A stretch of 64,000 nucleotides of DNA from Nonomuraea sp. NEAU-A123 (GTDB lineage: Bacteria > Actinomycetota > Actinomycetes > Streptosporangiales > Streptosporangiaceae). The notes beneath the pieces are model-generated. The model saw nothing but the letters and a program-made list of their open reading frames with translations. It did no database searches and had not been told where the DNA came from. Made by a program: the position numbers and the translations under genes. Each line of letters opens with the position of its first letter. The first letter of the stretch is position 1. The DNA is taken from the NCBI RefSeq assembly GCF_018603905.1, contig NZ_JAHFZZ010000014.1, forward strand, positions 1 through 64,000. The letters run 5' to 3'. Shown piece by piece: positions 24,641 to 33,859 of the stretch.

Positions 24641-26557
24641 ATGACCAGCTCCGCCCGGCGCCCGCCGGTTGTCACGGCGAGCGTCCCCGTCATCGACCCG
24701 CCGGCGTGGGCGCTGTCCCAGCGCGCGCTGCTGGACCTGCTGGACAGCGGGTGGCGGCTGTTCGCCGACCGGTACACCCGGCCTGACGGCTCGCTGCGCT
24801 ACACCGGCCGGCTGTCCACCCGTGACGGCGCGGACGACTTCTTCGAGCCGTTCTTCAACTGGCCCCAGCTCTACCTGCTGGGCGGCGCGGACGACCTGCT
24901 ACCGGCGTGCGCCCACCACTGGCACGGCGTGGTCGCCCAGATGACCGAGCTCGGCATGTTCGCCGACGAGTTCGAGATCGGCTACGACTGGTTCCATCAG
25001 GGGGAGAGCCTGCTCTTCACCTACTTCCTCACCGCCGCCGACCCGGCGGCCTGGGCGGACCGGGCGACCCGGTTCGCCGACCTCTATCTCGGCCCGGCCA
25101 ACTACGACCCGGCGCACCGCATCATCAAGGCCCCGCACAACGGCAGCGGGGGAGCCCGGGAAGGGGTGTCCGACACCCCCGCCTATCCCTGGACCGAGGC
25201 GGAGGCCGCCCAGTACGGCTATCCGCTGGACTGGCTGCTGCCGGCCGACGCGCCGGTCCCGGCACTGGCCGACGATCCGCGACTGGGCGCGGAGATGCGG
25301 GAGCGCCTGGGCCGGGGCGACGCGGCCGGCAACCTGAGCGTGGCCGGCCTGGTCTGCAACGCCTTCCTGGTCACCGGCGACGAGCGGTACGCCGCCTGGC
25401 TGCGCGAGTACGTCGGAGCCTGGCAGCGCCGGGCCCAGGAGAACGGCGGCGTCATCCCGGACAACGTCGGCCTGGACGGCGTGGTCGGCAGCCAGTTGGA
25501 CGGGCGCTGGTACGGCGGGCACTACGGCTGGACCTGGCCGCACGGCATGTACAGCGTCGGCCAGGCGACCGCCGTCGGCGCACTCAGCGCCGCGCTGGCC
25601 ACCCGGGACGACGGCTACCTGGACCTGGTCCGGTCCCTGCTGGACGCGGTCATCGGCCTCGGCGTCAAGCTGCCGTTCAGCCAGAGCGACTCGGCCAACC
25701 AGGGTCGCTGGCGCGCCCATCTCGGCCCCGAGGTGGACACCCCCACCCTTCTCGTGCCTTATCGGCACAGCGACAAGGGCTGGTTCGACTACAACCCGAT
25801 CCAGACCTCGATCCCGTTCGCGCTCTGGCACCACACCGGCGCAGCCGAGGACCGAGCCCGCCTGGACGCGCTGCGCGCCGCGGCCGGTTACGACTGGGCG
25901 ACCGTCCGGCCGTTCCGCGACAAGGAGGAAGCCGGGCACGAGGAGCCCTGGTACGCCTACCTGTGCGGCGACAATCCGGACTACCCCCAGCGGATCCTCG
26001 CCGCCGCGCACGCCCAGGCCCGCCGTCGCATCGCCCTGCTGCTCGCCAACGCCGACCGGGACCTGCCGGAGGAGGCGATCCACCTGTGGCAGAACGTCAA
26101 CCCGGTGGTGACCGAGGCGCTGGCCCAGCTCATGTGGGGTGGCCCGCAGGTCATCTACAACGGCGGCCTGCAGCAGGCGAGGGTCCGCTACTTCGACGCT
26201 CTACGCCGCCGCCCCGGCGTGCCGGACCAGGTCGCCGCCCTGGTCAGCGCCATCGAGCCGGAGGCGACCGTGGTCACGCTGGTCAATCTCTCGGCCACCG
26301 ACGACCGCGTGCTCATCGTCCAGGCCGGCGCGTTCGGCGAACACGAGATCGTCACTGCCACCGCGACCGGCGCCGAGCCCGGCTGGACCGGCCGGGACGC
26401 CGAGTACATCCACCACGAGCCGGTCCCGACGAGCACCGAACTCGCGGTGAACGGGCCGCACCTCACGGTCGAACTACCGGCGGGCACGACCGTCACGCTG
26501 ACCCTGCGGCTGCGGCTGCGGGCCTACCAGGCGTCGTACCGGCAGCCGTGGGAGTGA
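24641..26557 (+). CDS. unrecognised 638-residue enzyme of the sugar operon
   Basis: A 638-residue soluble protein without a signal peptide, read directly after the permeases. It has an (alpha/alpha)-barrel-like composition with Trp- and His-rich segments: FEPFFNWPQLYLLGGADDLL, FEIGYDWFHQGESLLFTYFL, WYGGHYGWTWPHGMYSVG, RHSDKGWFDYNPIQTSIPF. Acidic and His residues in DWFHQGE and HYGWTWPHG look catalytic. The last 90 residues are beta-rich and hydrophilic, like a C-terminal jelly-roll. The resemblance is to glycoside hydrolase or polysaccharide lyase families with alpha-toroid folds, but I cannot assign one. AGGAG is ten bases upstream of ATG 24641; ATG 24623 is an alternative. Confidence 0.7.
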   Translation: MTSSARRPPVVTASVPVIDPPAWALSQRALLDLLDSGWRLFADRYTRPDGSLRYTGRLSTRDGADDFFEPFFNWPQLYLLGGADDLLPACAHHWHGVVAQMTELGMFADEFEIGYDWFHQGESLLFTYFLTAADPAAWADRATRFADLYLGPANYDPAHRIIKAPHNGSGGAREGVSDTPAYPWTEAEAAQYGYPLDWLLPADAPVPALADDPRLGAEMRERLGRGDAAGNLSVAGLVCNAFLVTGDERYAAWLREYVGAWQRRAQENGGVIPDNVGLDGVVGSQLDGRWYGGHYGWTWPHGMYSVGQATAVGALSAALATRDDGYLDLVRSLLDAVIGLGVKLPFSQSDSANQGRWRAHLGPEVDTPTLLVPYRHSDKGWFDYNPIQTSIPFALWHHTGAAEDRARLDALRAAAGYDWATVRPFRDKEEAGHEEPWYAYLCGDNPDYPQRILAAAHAQARRRIALLLANADRDLPEEAIHLWQNVNPVVTEALAQLMWGGPQVIYNGGLQQARVRYFDALRRRPGVPDQVAALVSAIEPEATVVTLVNLSATDDRVLIVQAGAFGEHEIVTATATGAEPGWTGRDAEYIHHEPVPTSTELAVNGPHLTVELPAGTTVTLTLRLRLRAYQASYRQPWE

Positions 26558-26567
26558 GCCGCTTCGC

Positions 26568-27311
26568 TCACGTGCGCCGCAGCAGGTAGGTGTCCATGAT
26601 CCAGCCCTTGCGCTCCCGCGCCTCGGCGCGCAGGGCGCGGATGCGGTCGCCGACCTCGGCCACCGGTCCGGCCACCAGGATCTCGTCGGGCGTGCCCAGG
26701 TAGGCGCCCCAGTAGATGGTGAAGTCGTCGAGGCCGGCGAAGGAGCAGTGGGCGTCCAGCATGACGACCACGTCGTCGGCGCCGGCGCCCTCCTGGGCCA
26801 GGCGGCGGCCGGTGGTGAGATGCACGGGGCGGCCGACCTGGGTGAGGCTGGTGCGGTGGCGTGCGGTCAGCGCGGAGACGCTGCTGATGCCGGGGATCAC
26901 CTCGTAGTCGAAGACGACCTGCCCGCGCTCCAGGATCTGCTCGACGATGGCCAGCGTGCTGTCGTACACGCCGGGATCCCCCCACACGAGGAACGCCCCG
27001 GTCTCGCCGTCGGCCAGCTCGTCGCGGATGAGCCTCTCGCACGCCAGCGCGCGGCGTGAGCGCCAGTCTTCGACGGCGGCGGCGTAGGCGGGAGTGGTCC
27101 GGTCGCGCTCGGGGTCGCGGGCCTCGGCGATCCGGTACGGCGCGCGGCCGTGCTCCTGGATCAGATCCTGCCGGAGCTGGACGAGGTCGTGCTTGACCTC
27201 GCCCTTGTCCACGATGAAGAAGACATCGGCGGCGGCGATGGCCTTGGCCGCCTGAAGCGTGAGGTGGTCGGGGTCGCCTGCGCCGATGCCGATGATGAGT
27301 AGCCGCTTCAC
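26568..27311 (-). CDS. cobF: precorrin-6A synthase (deacetylating) CobF
   Basis: A 247-residue SAM-dependent methyltransferase of the corrin tetrapyrrole methylase fold. The N-terminal glycine loop is GIGAGDPDHLT, followed by GDPGVYDST and VIPGISSVSALTARH. CobF methylates precorrin-5 at C1 and releases the acetyl group. It is the defining enzyme of the aerobic cobalamin route and is usually separate from cobG to cobL, as here. The gene is read away from cobL, with its start 63 bases from the PPOX gene. Ten bases separate it from the preceding sugar operon. Confidence 0.92.
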   Translation of the reverse strand: MKRLLIIGIGAGDPDHLTLQAAKAIAAADVFFIVDKGEVKHDLVQLRQDLIQEHGRAPYRIAEARDPERDRTTPAYAAAVEDWRSRRALACERLIRDELADGETGAFLVWGDPGVYDSTLAIVEQILERGQVVFDYEVIPGISSVSALTARHRTSLTQVGRPVHLTTGRRLAQEGAGADDVVVMLDAHCSFAGLDDFTIYWGAYLGTPDEILVAGPVAEVGDRIRALRAEARERKGWIMDTYLLRRT

Positions 27312-27373
27312 CCGTAAGAGTGTGCCAGACCAGCCGCTATACGATGTTCATCGCATATCACCCAAGGAGCCTC

Positions 27374-27769
27374 GTGAACCTGGTCGAGCAGGGCGAACCG
27401 TTCGCCGAGTTCTGGCAGGAGCGGCACCTGTGCACGCTCGCCACCGTCCGTCCCGACGGCTCGCCGCACGTGGTGCCCGTCGGCGCGACGCTGGATCTCG
27501 CCACCGGCACCGCCCGGGTGATCACCTCGGCGACCTCGTACAAGGCCCGGCTCATCGCGGCCTGCGGGCCGGACGGCGCGCGGGTGTCGCTCTGCCAGGT
27601 CGACGGCCGCCGCTGGTCGACGCTGGAGGGCCGGGCCGTGCTGCGCACCGAGCCGGAGCAGGTCGCCGACGCCGAGCGCCGCTACACCGCCCGCTACAAG
27701 CCGCCCCGGCCGAACCCGTCCCGCGTCGTCGTGGAGATCCAGGTGGTGCGCGTGCTGGGGAACATGTGA
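27374..27769 (+). CDS. PPOX-fold probable F420-dependent enzyme
   Basis: A 131-residue split-barrel flavin/F420-binding protein similar to the TIGR03618 group: LATVRPDGSPHVVPVGATLD, VITSATSYKARLI and VSLCQVDGRRWSTLEGRA. AAGGAG five bases upstream chooses GTG 27374 over the upstream reading from 27320. Its stop overlaps the cobL start (ATGTGA), so it is translationally coupled to corrin synthesis. Its role in that pathway is unknown; a reductase acting on a pathway intermediate or on a flavin would be plausible inference. Confidence 0.8.
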   Translation: MNLVEQGEPFAEFWQERHLCTLATVRPDGSPHVVPVGATLDLATGTARVITSATSYKARLIAACGPDGARVSLCQVDGRRWSTLEGRAVLRTEPEQVADAERRYTARYKPPRPNPSRVVVEIQVVRVLGNM

Positions 27770-28974
27770 TCACCGTCGTGGGCGTCGGCGCGGACGGCTG
27801 GGCCGGACTGGCCCCCGACTCGCGGCGGGCGCTGGAGGCGGCCGAGGTGCTGATGGGCGGCCCCAGACAGCTCGACCTCATCCCTCCCTCAGGGGCCGAA
27901 CGGGTCGCGTGGCCGTCGCCGCTGCTCCCCGCGCTGCCCGCGCTGATGGACAGCCACGCGGGCCGGGAGGTGTGCGTGCTGGCCAGCGGGGACCCCATGT
28001 TCTACGGCGTCGGCTCCACGCTGGTGCGCCTCCTGGGCACGGCCCGCGTGCGGGTGCTGCCGCATCTGTCGTCGCTGTCACTGGCGTGCGCCCGGCTCGG
28101 CTGGCCCGTCGAGCAGGTGGAGGTGGTCAGCCTGGTGGGCCGTTCCCCGGCGACGCTGAACGCCGCCGTGCTGCCCGGGGTGCGGGTCATCGTGCTGGGC
28201 TCCGGTCTCGACGCGCCGTCGCGGGTGGCCGGGCTGCTCATGGAGCGCGGGTACGGCCCGAGCCCGATGACCGTGCTGTCGGACCTGGGCTCGGCGGCGG
28301 AGTGCGCGCAGGCGGGGACGGCCGAGAGCTGGACGGCCGCCGCTCGGTCCAGCCTGCACGTGATCGCCGTCGAGTGCGTGGCGGGGCCGGACGCCGAACC
28401 GCTCGCGCTGGTCCCCGGGTTGCCCGACACGGCGTACGAGCACGACGGGCAGCTCACCAAGCGCGAGGTCCGCGCGGTCAGCCTGTCGCGGCTCGCGCCC
28501 CTGCCCGGCGAGCTGCTGTGGGACGTGGGGGCGGGTGCGGGCAGCATCGCCATCGAGTGGCTGCGCGGCCACCCGTCATGCGCGGCCGTGGCGGTCGAGA
28601 GCCGGGCCGACCGGGCCGCCGCGATCCGGCGCAACGCCGACGTCCTCGGGGTGCCCGCGCTGCGGGTCGTCGTAGGCAGTGCTCCGGCGGCGCTGGAGGG
28701 GCTGCCCGCGCCGGACGCGGTGTTCGTCGGTGGCGGCGCCACCGTACCGGGACTGCTGGAGCGCTGCTGGGCGGCGCTGCGCCCCGGCGGCCGGCTCGTG
28801 GTGAACGCCGTCACCCTGCAGTCCGAGGCCGTGGTCGGGGAGTGGTACGGCCGGCTCGGCGGCGACCTGGTGCGCCTGGCCGTACAGCGGGCCTCGCCCA
28901 TCGGCGCCTTCACCGGGTGGCGGCCCGCGATGCCGGTGACCATCTGGTCGGTCACCAGGAAGGACGTGCCATGA
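27766..28974 (+). CDS. cobL: precorrin-6Y C5,15-methyltransferase (decarboxylating) CobL
   Basis: A 402-residue two-domain enzyme that methylates C5 and C15 of precorrin-6Y and decarboxylates its acetate chain. The N-terminal CbiE half has VGVGADGWAGL and GDPMFYGVGSTLVRLLG. The C-terminal CbiT half has a Rossmann SAM-binding motif ELLWDVGAGAGSIAIEWL. GTG at 27766 overlaps the preceding stop. The stop overlaps an 11-codon micro-ORF leading to cobM. Confidence 0.93.
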   Translation: MITVVGVGADGWAGLAPDSRRALEAAEVLMGGPRQLDLIPPSGAERVAWPSPLLPALPALMDSHAGREVCVLASGDPMFYGVGSTLVRLLGTARVRVLPHLSSLSLACARLGWPVEQVEVVSLVGRSPATLNAAVLPGVRVIVLGSGLDAPSRVAGLLMERGYGPSPMTVLSDLGSAAECAQAGTAESWTAAARSSLHVIAVECVAGPDAEPLALVPGLPDTAYEHDGQLTKREVRAVSLSRLAPLPGELLWDVGAGAGSIAIEWLRGHPSCAAVAVESRADRAAAIRRNADVLGVPALRVVVGSAPAALEGLPAPDAVFVGGGATVPGLLERCWAALRPGGRLVVNAVTLQSEAVVGEWYGRLGGDLVRLAVQRASPIGAFTGWRPAMPVTIWSVTRKDVP

Positions 28975-29006
28975 TTGCGCACTTCACCGGGGCGGATCTG
29001 CCATGA
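28971..29006 (+). CDS. 11-codon coupling micro-ORF between cobL and cobM
   Basis: ATG at 28971 overlaps the cobL stop (ATGA) and the micro-ORF stop overlaps the cobM ATG (ATGA). It would encode MIAHFTGADLP. Ribosomes finishing cobL could re-start here and then at cobM. It may be a coupling device with no useful product, or an accident of overlapping signals. Confidence 0.4.
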   Translation: MIAHFTGADLP

Positions 29007-29746
29007 CCGTGTACTTCATCGGGGCCGGCCCCGGAGCCGCCGACCTGATCACGCTACGCGGGGTGCGGCGGCTGGAGTCCTCGCCGGTGTGCCTGTACGC
29101 CGGTTCGCTGGTGCCCCGCGAACTCCTTGCGTCCTGCCCGCCGTCGGCCAGACTGGTCGACACCGCGAACCTGACGCTCGACGAGATCGTCACCGAACTG
29201 GTGACCGCGCACCGGGCCGGGCTGGACGTGGCGCGGCTGCACTCCGGCGACCCGTCCGTCTTCAGCGCCGTGGCCGAGCAGATGCGGCGGCTGGACGCGC
29301 TCGGCGTGCCGTACGAGGTGGTCCCGGGGGTGCCGGCGTTCGCGGCGGCCGCGGCCTCGCTGGGCAGGGAGCTGACCGTGCCCGGGGTCGGCCAGACGGT
29401 CATCCTGACGCGCGTCTCGGGGCGCGCCACGCCGATGCCCGACGGCGAGGACCTGGCGACGCTCGGGGCGAGTGGTGCGACGCTGGTGCTGCACCTGGCC
29501 GTACAGCGGATCGACGCGGTGGTGGCGGAGTTGCAGCCTTCATACGGGCTGGGCTGCCCGGTCGCGGTGGTGGCGCGGGCCAGCAGGGCCGACGAGGTGA
29601 TCCTGCGCGGGACGCTGGCCGACATCGCCGATCAGGTCAGGGCGGCCGGGATCCGGCGTACGGCGGTCATCGTCGTGGGCCGGGTGCTGTCGGCGTCGCA
29701 GTTCCCCGACAGCCACCTCTACAGCGCCGATCGGACGAGGACATGA
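29003..29746 (+). CDS. cobM: precorrin-4 C11-methyltransferase CobM
   Basis: A 247-residue SAM-dependent enzyme that methylates precorrin-4 at C11. FIGAGPGAADLITLRG is the N-terminal SAM loop. LHSGDPSVFSAVAEQM and VVPGVPAFAAAAASLGRELTVP are the family core motifs. Its ATG overlaps the micro-ORF stop, and its stop overlaps cobK, so the four genes from the PPOX onwards form a tightly coupled operon. Confidence 0.93.
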   Translation: MTVYFIGAGPGAADLITLRGVRRLESSPVCLYAGSLVPRELLASCPPSARLVDTANLTLDEIVTELVTAHRAGLDVARLHSGDPSVFSAVAEQMRRLDALGVPYEVVPGVPAFAAAAASLGRELTVPGVGQTVILTRVSGRATPMPDGEDLATLGASGATLVLHLAVQRIDAVVAELQPSYGLGCPVAVVARASRADEVILRGTLADIADQVRAAGIRRTAVIVVGRVLSASQFPDSHLYSADRTRT

Positions 29747-30522
29747 GAAGGGTCCTGATCCTTGGCGGCACGGCCGAGGCCAGGGCGCTGGCCGCGGAGC
29801 TGGCCGCCGACCCGGGCGTGCGCGTCGTGTCGTCCCTGGCCGGGCGGGTCACCAACCCGCGGCTGCCGGTCGGCGAGGTGCGCGAGGGCGGGTTCGGCGG
29901 CCCTGAGGGGTTGGCCGCCTGGCTGGTCGCCGAGGGAGTCGACGTGGTGGTGGACGCCACCCATCCGTTCGCGGCGCGGATGACCGCTTCGGCGGCCGTC
30001 GCGTCGGCCAGCACGGGTGTGCCGCTGCTGGTCCTGCGCCGGCCGGGCTGGCAGGAGGGGCCGGGCGACGCCTGGCAGCGGGTCGGCTCCCTGGGGGCCG
30101 CCGCCGCCCTCCTGACCGAGAGCGTCGCGCGGACCACCGGCCTGTCCGCTACGGGCGCTTTGACCGGGGCCGTGCGGGTGTTCCTCACCACCGGGCGCAG
30201 GAGCCTGCCGATCTTCAGCGGGCTCGCCGGGGTGTGGCTGCTGGCCAGGTCGGTCGATCCGCCCGAGCTTCCCGTGCCCGCCAACGTGCACGTGCTGCTC
30301 GACCGCGGGCCGTACACGGTCGAGGGCGAACTCGCGCTCATCCGCGAGCACCGCCTCGACGTGCTGGTCACCAAGGACAGCGGAGGTCAGCTGACCACCG
30401 CGAAGCTCACCGCGGCCCGCCGGCTCGGGCTACCCGTGATCATGGTGAACCGGCCGCCGCTGCCCGAGGGTGTCCGGCTGGTGGACACCGTGGCGGCGGC
30501 CGTTGAGTGGGTTCACGGGTAG
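29743..30522 (+). CDS. cobK: precorrin-6A reductase CobK
   Basis: A 259-residue NADPH-dependent reductase that converts precorrin-6A to precorrin-6B. Signatures are LILGGTAEARALA, VDATHPFAARMTASA and VTKDSGGQLT. The ATG overlaps the cobM stop (ATGA). The gene converges with cobIJ and the two 3-prime ends overlap by 10 bases. Confidence 0.93.
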   Translation: MRRVLILGGTAEARALAAELAADPGVRVVSSLAGRVTNPRLPVGEVREGGFGGPEGLAAWLVAEGVDVVVDATHPFAARMTASAAVASASTGVPLLVLRRPGWQEGPGDAWQRVGSLGAAAALLTESVARTTGLSATGALTGAVRVFLTTGRRSLPIFSGLAGVWLLARSVDPPELPVPANVHVLLDRGPYTVEGELALIREHRLDVLVTKDSGGQLTTAKLTAARRLGLPVIMVNRPPLPEGVRLVDTVAAAVEWVHG

Positions 30523-31991
30523 CGGCGCGGGGTGTAGACGGTTCCGCTCTTCGTCACGCGGGTGGTCGAGGAGCCGACGATCAGCAGGCAGCGCATGTCC
30601 ACACGCGCGGGATCCAGCTCGCCGAGCGTGGTGACGATGACGCTCTCGTGCGCGCCGCCCACGTCGCGGCCGATCACCACGGGGGTGGCCGCGTCGCGGT
30701 GCTCCAGCAGCACGTCGCGGGCGGCGGCGAGCTGCCAGGTACGGCTGCGCGAGGCCGGGTTGTACAGCGCCAGCACCAGATCGGCCCGGGCCGCGGCGGC
30801 CAGCCGGTCGGCCACCACCTCCCACGGCTTGAGCAGGTCGGACAGCGACAGCACGCAGTAGTCGTGGCCCAGCGGCGCGCCCACCCGGCTCGCCACCGCC
30901 TGCGCGGCCGTCAGCCCGGGCACCACACGCACGGGCACGTCCGGGAAGTCCACCGCCGCCTCCAGCACGGCGCTGGCCATCGCGAACACGCCGGGATCGC
31001 CGGAGGAGACCACCGCCACCCGTGCCCCTTCGCGCGCCAGATCCAGCGCGTGCCGGGCCCGCTCGGCCTCGACCCGGTTGTCGGTGCGGTGGCGGCGCTG
31101 GCGCGGGTTCGGCGCCACCCGGTCCACGTACGGGCCGTACCCGACCAGGTCGGTGGCCGCCGCCAGTGCCTCCTGCGCCTCCGGCGTCAACCACGGCCGT
31201 CCGGCGGGGCCGAGCCCCACCACGGTGACCTCGCCTGAGACCTCGGCCGGCGCGGGTGTGGGGACGAAGGTCCGTTCGGCCGGGCTGGTGAGCAAGGCCA
31301 GCGAGAAGTACGGCACGTCACTGGGGTCCACGTCCTTGAGCGGCGCCACTCGTTCGGCCCCCATGGTGGCGCGCTCGACGTACCAGGCGTCGTCCAGCCG
31401 CCCGGCCTCGGCCAGCGCGTCGCGTACCTTCCCGAACGTTCTGCCCAGCTTGAGCACCGCGGCCGAGTCGGTGGCGCGCAACCGCTCGGCCAGCGCCTCG
31501 GCGGGCAGCGTGCCGGGCAGGAGGGTGAGCACCTCGTCGCGTTCCACCAGCGGGCGGCCCAGCACGGCGGAGGCCGCGCTGACCGAGGTGACGCCGGGCA
31601 CCACCTCGGTCGGGTAGCGGTGCGCGAGCCGCTTGTGCAGGTGCATGTAGGAGCCGTAGAACAGCGGGTCGCCCTCGGCCAGCACCACCACGGTCCTGCC
31701 CGCGTCCAGATGCGCGGCCAGCCTGACGGCGCAGTCGGCGTAGAAGTCGTCGAGCGCGCCCTGGTATCCGCCCGGATGGTCGGTGGTCTCCGTGGTCAGC
31801 GGGTAGAGCAGCAGCTCTTCGATCTGCCCTTCCTTCATGTACGGCAGCGCGATGGAGCGGGCGATGCTGCGGCCGTGCCTGGCGGCGTGGTAGGCGATCA
31901 CCTCGGCCTCGCCGATCAGCCTGGCCGTCTTCACCGTGACCAGTTCCGGGTCGCCGGGACCGAGGCCCACCCCGTACAGCCGTCCGGTCAT
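30513..31991 (-). CDS. cobIJ: fused CobI-CobJ: precorrin-2 C20- and precorrin-3B C17-methyltransferase
   Basis: A 492-residue bifunctional enzyme, the fusion seen in mycobacteria and other actinobacteria. The CobI half (residues about 1-235) has GVGLGPGDPELVTV and EGDPLFYGSYMHL. The CobJ half (about 245-490) has VVGLGPAGRPWLTP, SGDPGVFAMAS and AVASRVGAPLGHDYCVLSLSDLL. ATG 31991 follows AGCGGAG; GTG 32000 is less likely. It is the last gene of the cobG-cobH-cobIJ operon and lies 5 bases after cobH. Confidence 0.93.
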   Translation of the reverse strand: MTGRLYGVGLGPGDPELVTVKTARLIGEAEVIAYHAARHGRSIARSIALPYMKEGQIEELLLYPLTTETTDHPGGYQGALDDFYADCAVRLAAHLDAGRTVVVLAEGDPLFYGSYMHLHKRLAHRYPTEVVPGVTSVSAASAVLGRPLVERDEVLTLLPGTLPAEALAERLRATDSAAVLKLGRTFGKVRDALAEAGRLDDAWYVERATMGAERVAPLKDVDPSDVPYFSLALLTSPAERTFVPTPAPAEVSGEVTVVGLGPAGRPWLTPEAQEALAAATDLVGYGPYVDRVAPNPRQRRHRTDNRVEAERARHALDLAREGARVAVVSSGDPGVFAMASAVLEAAVDFPDVPVRVVPGLTAAQAVASRVGAPLGHDYCVLSLSDLLKPWEVVADRLAAAARADLVLALYNPASRSRTWQLAAARDVLLEHRDAATPVVIGRDVGGAHESVIVTTLGELDPARVDMRCLLIVGSSTTRVTKSGTVYTPRRYP

Positions 31992-31996
31992 CGTGA

Positions 31997-32617
31997 TCAC
32001 TCCGCTTCGCTCGCGATGGCGTTGACCGCCGCCGCCGTCATCGCACTGCCGCCGCGACGGCCGTGCACCACCAGGTATTCCAGGCCGCTCTCGGCCAGCG
32101 CCCGCTTGGACTCGGCCGCGCCGATGAAACCCACGGGGATGCCGAGCACCGCCGCGGGCCTGCCCGCCCCGTCCGCGACCAGTTCGAGCAGCCGGAACAG
32201 GGCCGTCGGCGCGTTGCCGATGGCCACCACGGCGCCGTCGAGCTGGTCGCGCCAGAGTTCGAGCGCTGCGGCGCTGCGGGTGGTGCCGAGACGTTCGGCC
32301 AGCTCGGCCACTCCCGGAGCGCCGAGGGTGCAGAGCACCTCGTTGCCCGCGGGCAGCCTGCGCCTGGTCACGCCGGAGGCGACCATCATGGCGTCGCAGA
32401 GCACGGGAGCGCCGTGACGCAGCGCCGCGCGGGCCCGTGTGACGACCGACGGTGACCAGTCCACGTCGTTCACCAGGTCGGTCATGCCGCAGGCGTGGAT
32501 CATCCGCACCACCACCTGGGCCACCTCGGGCGGGATCCCGGTGAGGTCCGTCTCGGCACGGATGGTGGCGAACGACCGCCGGTAGATCTCGGCGCCGTCA
32601 CGGATGTAGTCGGTCAC
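31997..32617 (-). CDS. cobH: precorrin-8X methylmutase CobH
   Basis: A 206-residue enzyme that moves the C11 methyl group to C12, giving hydrogenobyrinate. The N-terminal RDGAEIYRRSF, the catalytic His segment VVRMIHACGMTDLV, and GAPVLCDAMMVASGV are family hallmarks. The GTG start at 32617, with AGGAAAGG upstream, overlaps the cobG stop (GTGA). The long extension to 33172 is antisense. Confidence 0.92.
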   Translation of the reverse strand: MTDYIRDGAEIYRRSFATIRAETDLTGIPPEVAQVVVRMIHACGMTDLVNDVDWSPSVVTRARAALRHGAPVLCDAMMVASGVTRRRLPAGNEVLCTLGAPGVAELAERLGTTRSAAALELWRDQLDGAVVAIGNAPTALFRLLELVADGAGRPAAVLGIPVGFIGAAESKRALAESGLEYLVVHGRRGGSAMTAAAVNAIASEAE

Positions 32618-33819
32618 TGCTGCCTTTCCTGGTATCCGTCGGCTGTGGCGACCATCTGCACGACCTGCCCCCGGGGCAGCCCGCAGCGCCGCTCGCAACC
32701 GGCCCAGTGCACGGGCACCTCCGTGGGGCCGCTGCGGCCCGCCACCCAGCGCCGCGCGTCCTCCTGCACGTCGGCCAGCGATTTGGCGCAGCCGGGGCGG
32801 CCGGTGCAAGCGGTCACGCCCACCCAGGGCGACGCCGGATCGGTCACCAGCCCGTCCGCGTCGAGCAGCCGCGCCACGCGGCCGGCGTCGGCGGGGGACA
32901 GATCGAGGAACACCACGGTCCGCCACGGCGTCAGCCGCACGGCGACGCTGGGTTCTGCAGGGACGCTCTCGGCGGCGGCGGCGATCGCGCGGGCCTGGGC
33001 GGCGGTCAACCGGCCGAGCGGGACCACCGCCTCCAGCGCCACGCGGCCGTCCCGCTGCTCGGTGAGCCCCGCGCGCCGCACCTCCTGAGCGGATGGCGGG
33101 CCGTCGATCGCGACGCCGCCCAGCCGGGCGGCGACCCTGGCGGCCCCGTCTTCCAGGTCCCCGATCCGCCACGCGGTGCTGTCACGCTGGGCCTCGCCAT
33201 CGCGCTCGGAGGCGCTCTCCCGTTCGTCGAGGAATGCCTCTGCAGCGGCGATCATGTAGGACACCGCCGTCTCCCCACGTACGGAGAGTCCCGCGTCGCT
33301 GCCCGCCAGCAGCAGCCGGGCGGTGCCTCCCGCGCAGGCCGCGAACGTGACATCCGCGCCGAGCCCCACCACGTCGCCGCTCCCGTCGTCCAGCGCGAAC
33401 AGGAACCGTCCGGGCAGCCCGGCCAGGCGGGGACGCGCGCACAGCGCCCGGTCCAGGGCCTCCACCAGCGGCTGGGTGTCGAGCAGGCCCGCCGGTCCGC
33501 GGCCGCTCAAGGGTGAGGCGACGATGTTGCGTACCCGCTCGTGCGCGGGCGACGGCAGCAACCCGACAAGGGCCATCCGCTCGGCGAAGGCGGTGGCCGA
33601 GCGCAGGCCGCGTACCTGGACGTTCGCCCGGGAGGTCAGTTCGATCACCCCGGAGCCCAGGTCGGTGGCGCAGGCGGCCAGTTCGCGAAGCTGGGCGGCC
33701 GACACCGCGCCGCCGGGCAGGCGGACCCGGGCCAGCGGGCCGTCGGCGGCCTCGTGCACCTGTAGCGCCCCCGGACAGGCGTCGGGGCGCACACGTCCGG
33801 AAAAGTCGGCTATGGACAC
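32614..33819 (-). CDS. cobG: precorrin-3B synthase CobG
   Basis: A 401-residue ferredoxin-like enzyme of the nitrite/sulfite reductase fold that uses O2 to form precorrin-3B, marking the aerobic route. Cys ligands of the iron-sulfur cluster are in TACTGRPGCAKS and GCERRCG near the C-terminus. The start is uncertain: GTG 33819 gives RPDACPGAL in the usual N-terminal place but lacks a strong ribosome binding site. It leads the cobG-cobH-cobIJ operon. Its start lies near the cobN riboswitch, read in the opposite direction. Confidence 0.9.
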   Translation of the reverse strand: MSIADFSGRVRPDACPGALQVHEAADGPLARVRLPGGAVSAAQLRELAACATDLGSGVIELTSRANVQVRGLRSATAFAERMALVGLLPSPAHERVRNIVASPLSGRGPAGLLDTQPLVEALDRALCARPRLAGLPGRFLFALDDGSGDVVGLGADVTFAACAGGTARLLLAGSDAGLSVRGETAVSYMIAAAEAFLDERESASERDGEAQRDSTAWRIGDLEDGAARVAARLGGVAIDGPPSAQEVRRAGLTEQRDGRVALEAVVPLGRLTAAQARAIAAAAESVPAEPSVAVRLTPWRTVVFLDLSPADAGRVARLLDADGLVTDPASPWVGVTACTGRPGCAKSLADVQEDARRWVAGRSGPTEVPVHWAGCERRCGLPRGQVVQMVATADGYQERQQ

Positions 33820-33859
33820 GAAGAGGATGGTAACGCCAGTTTCTTGCGGTGGTCGCCCC

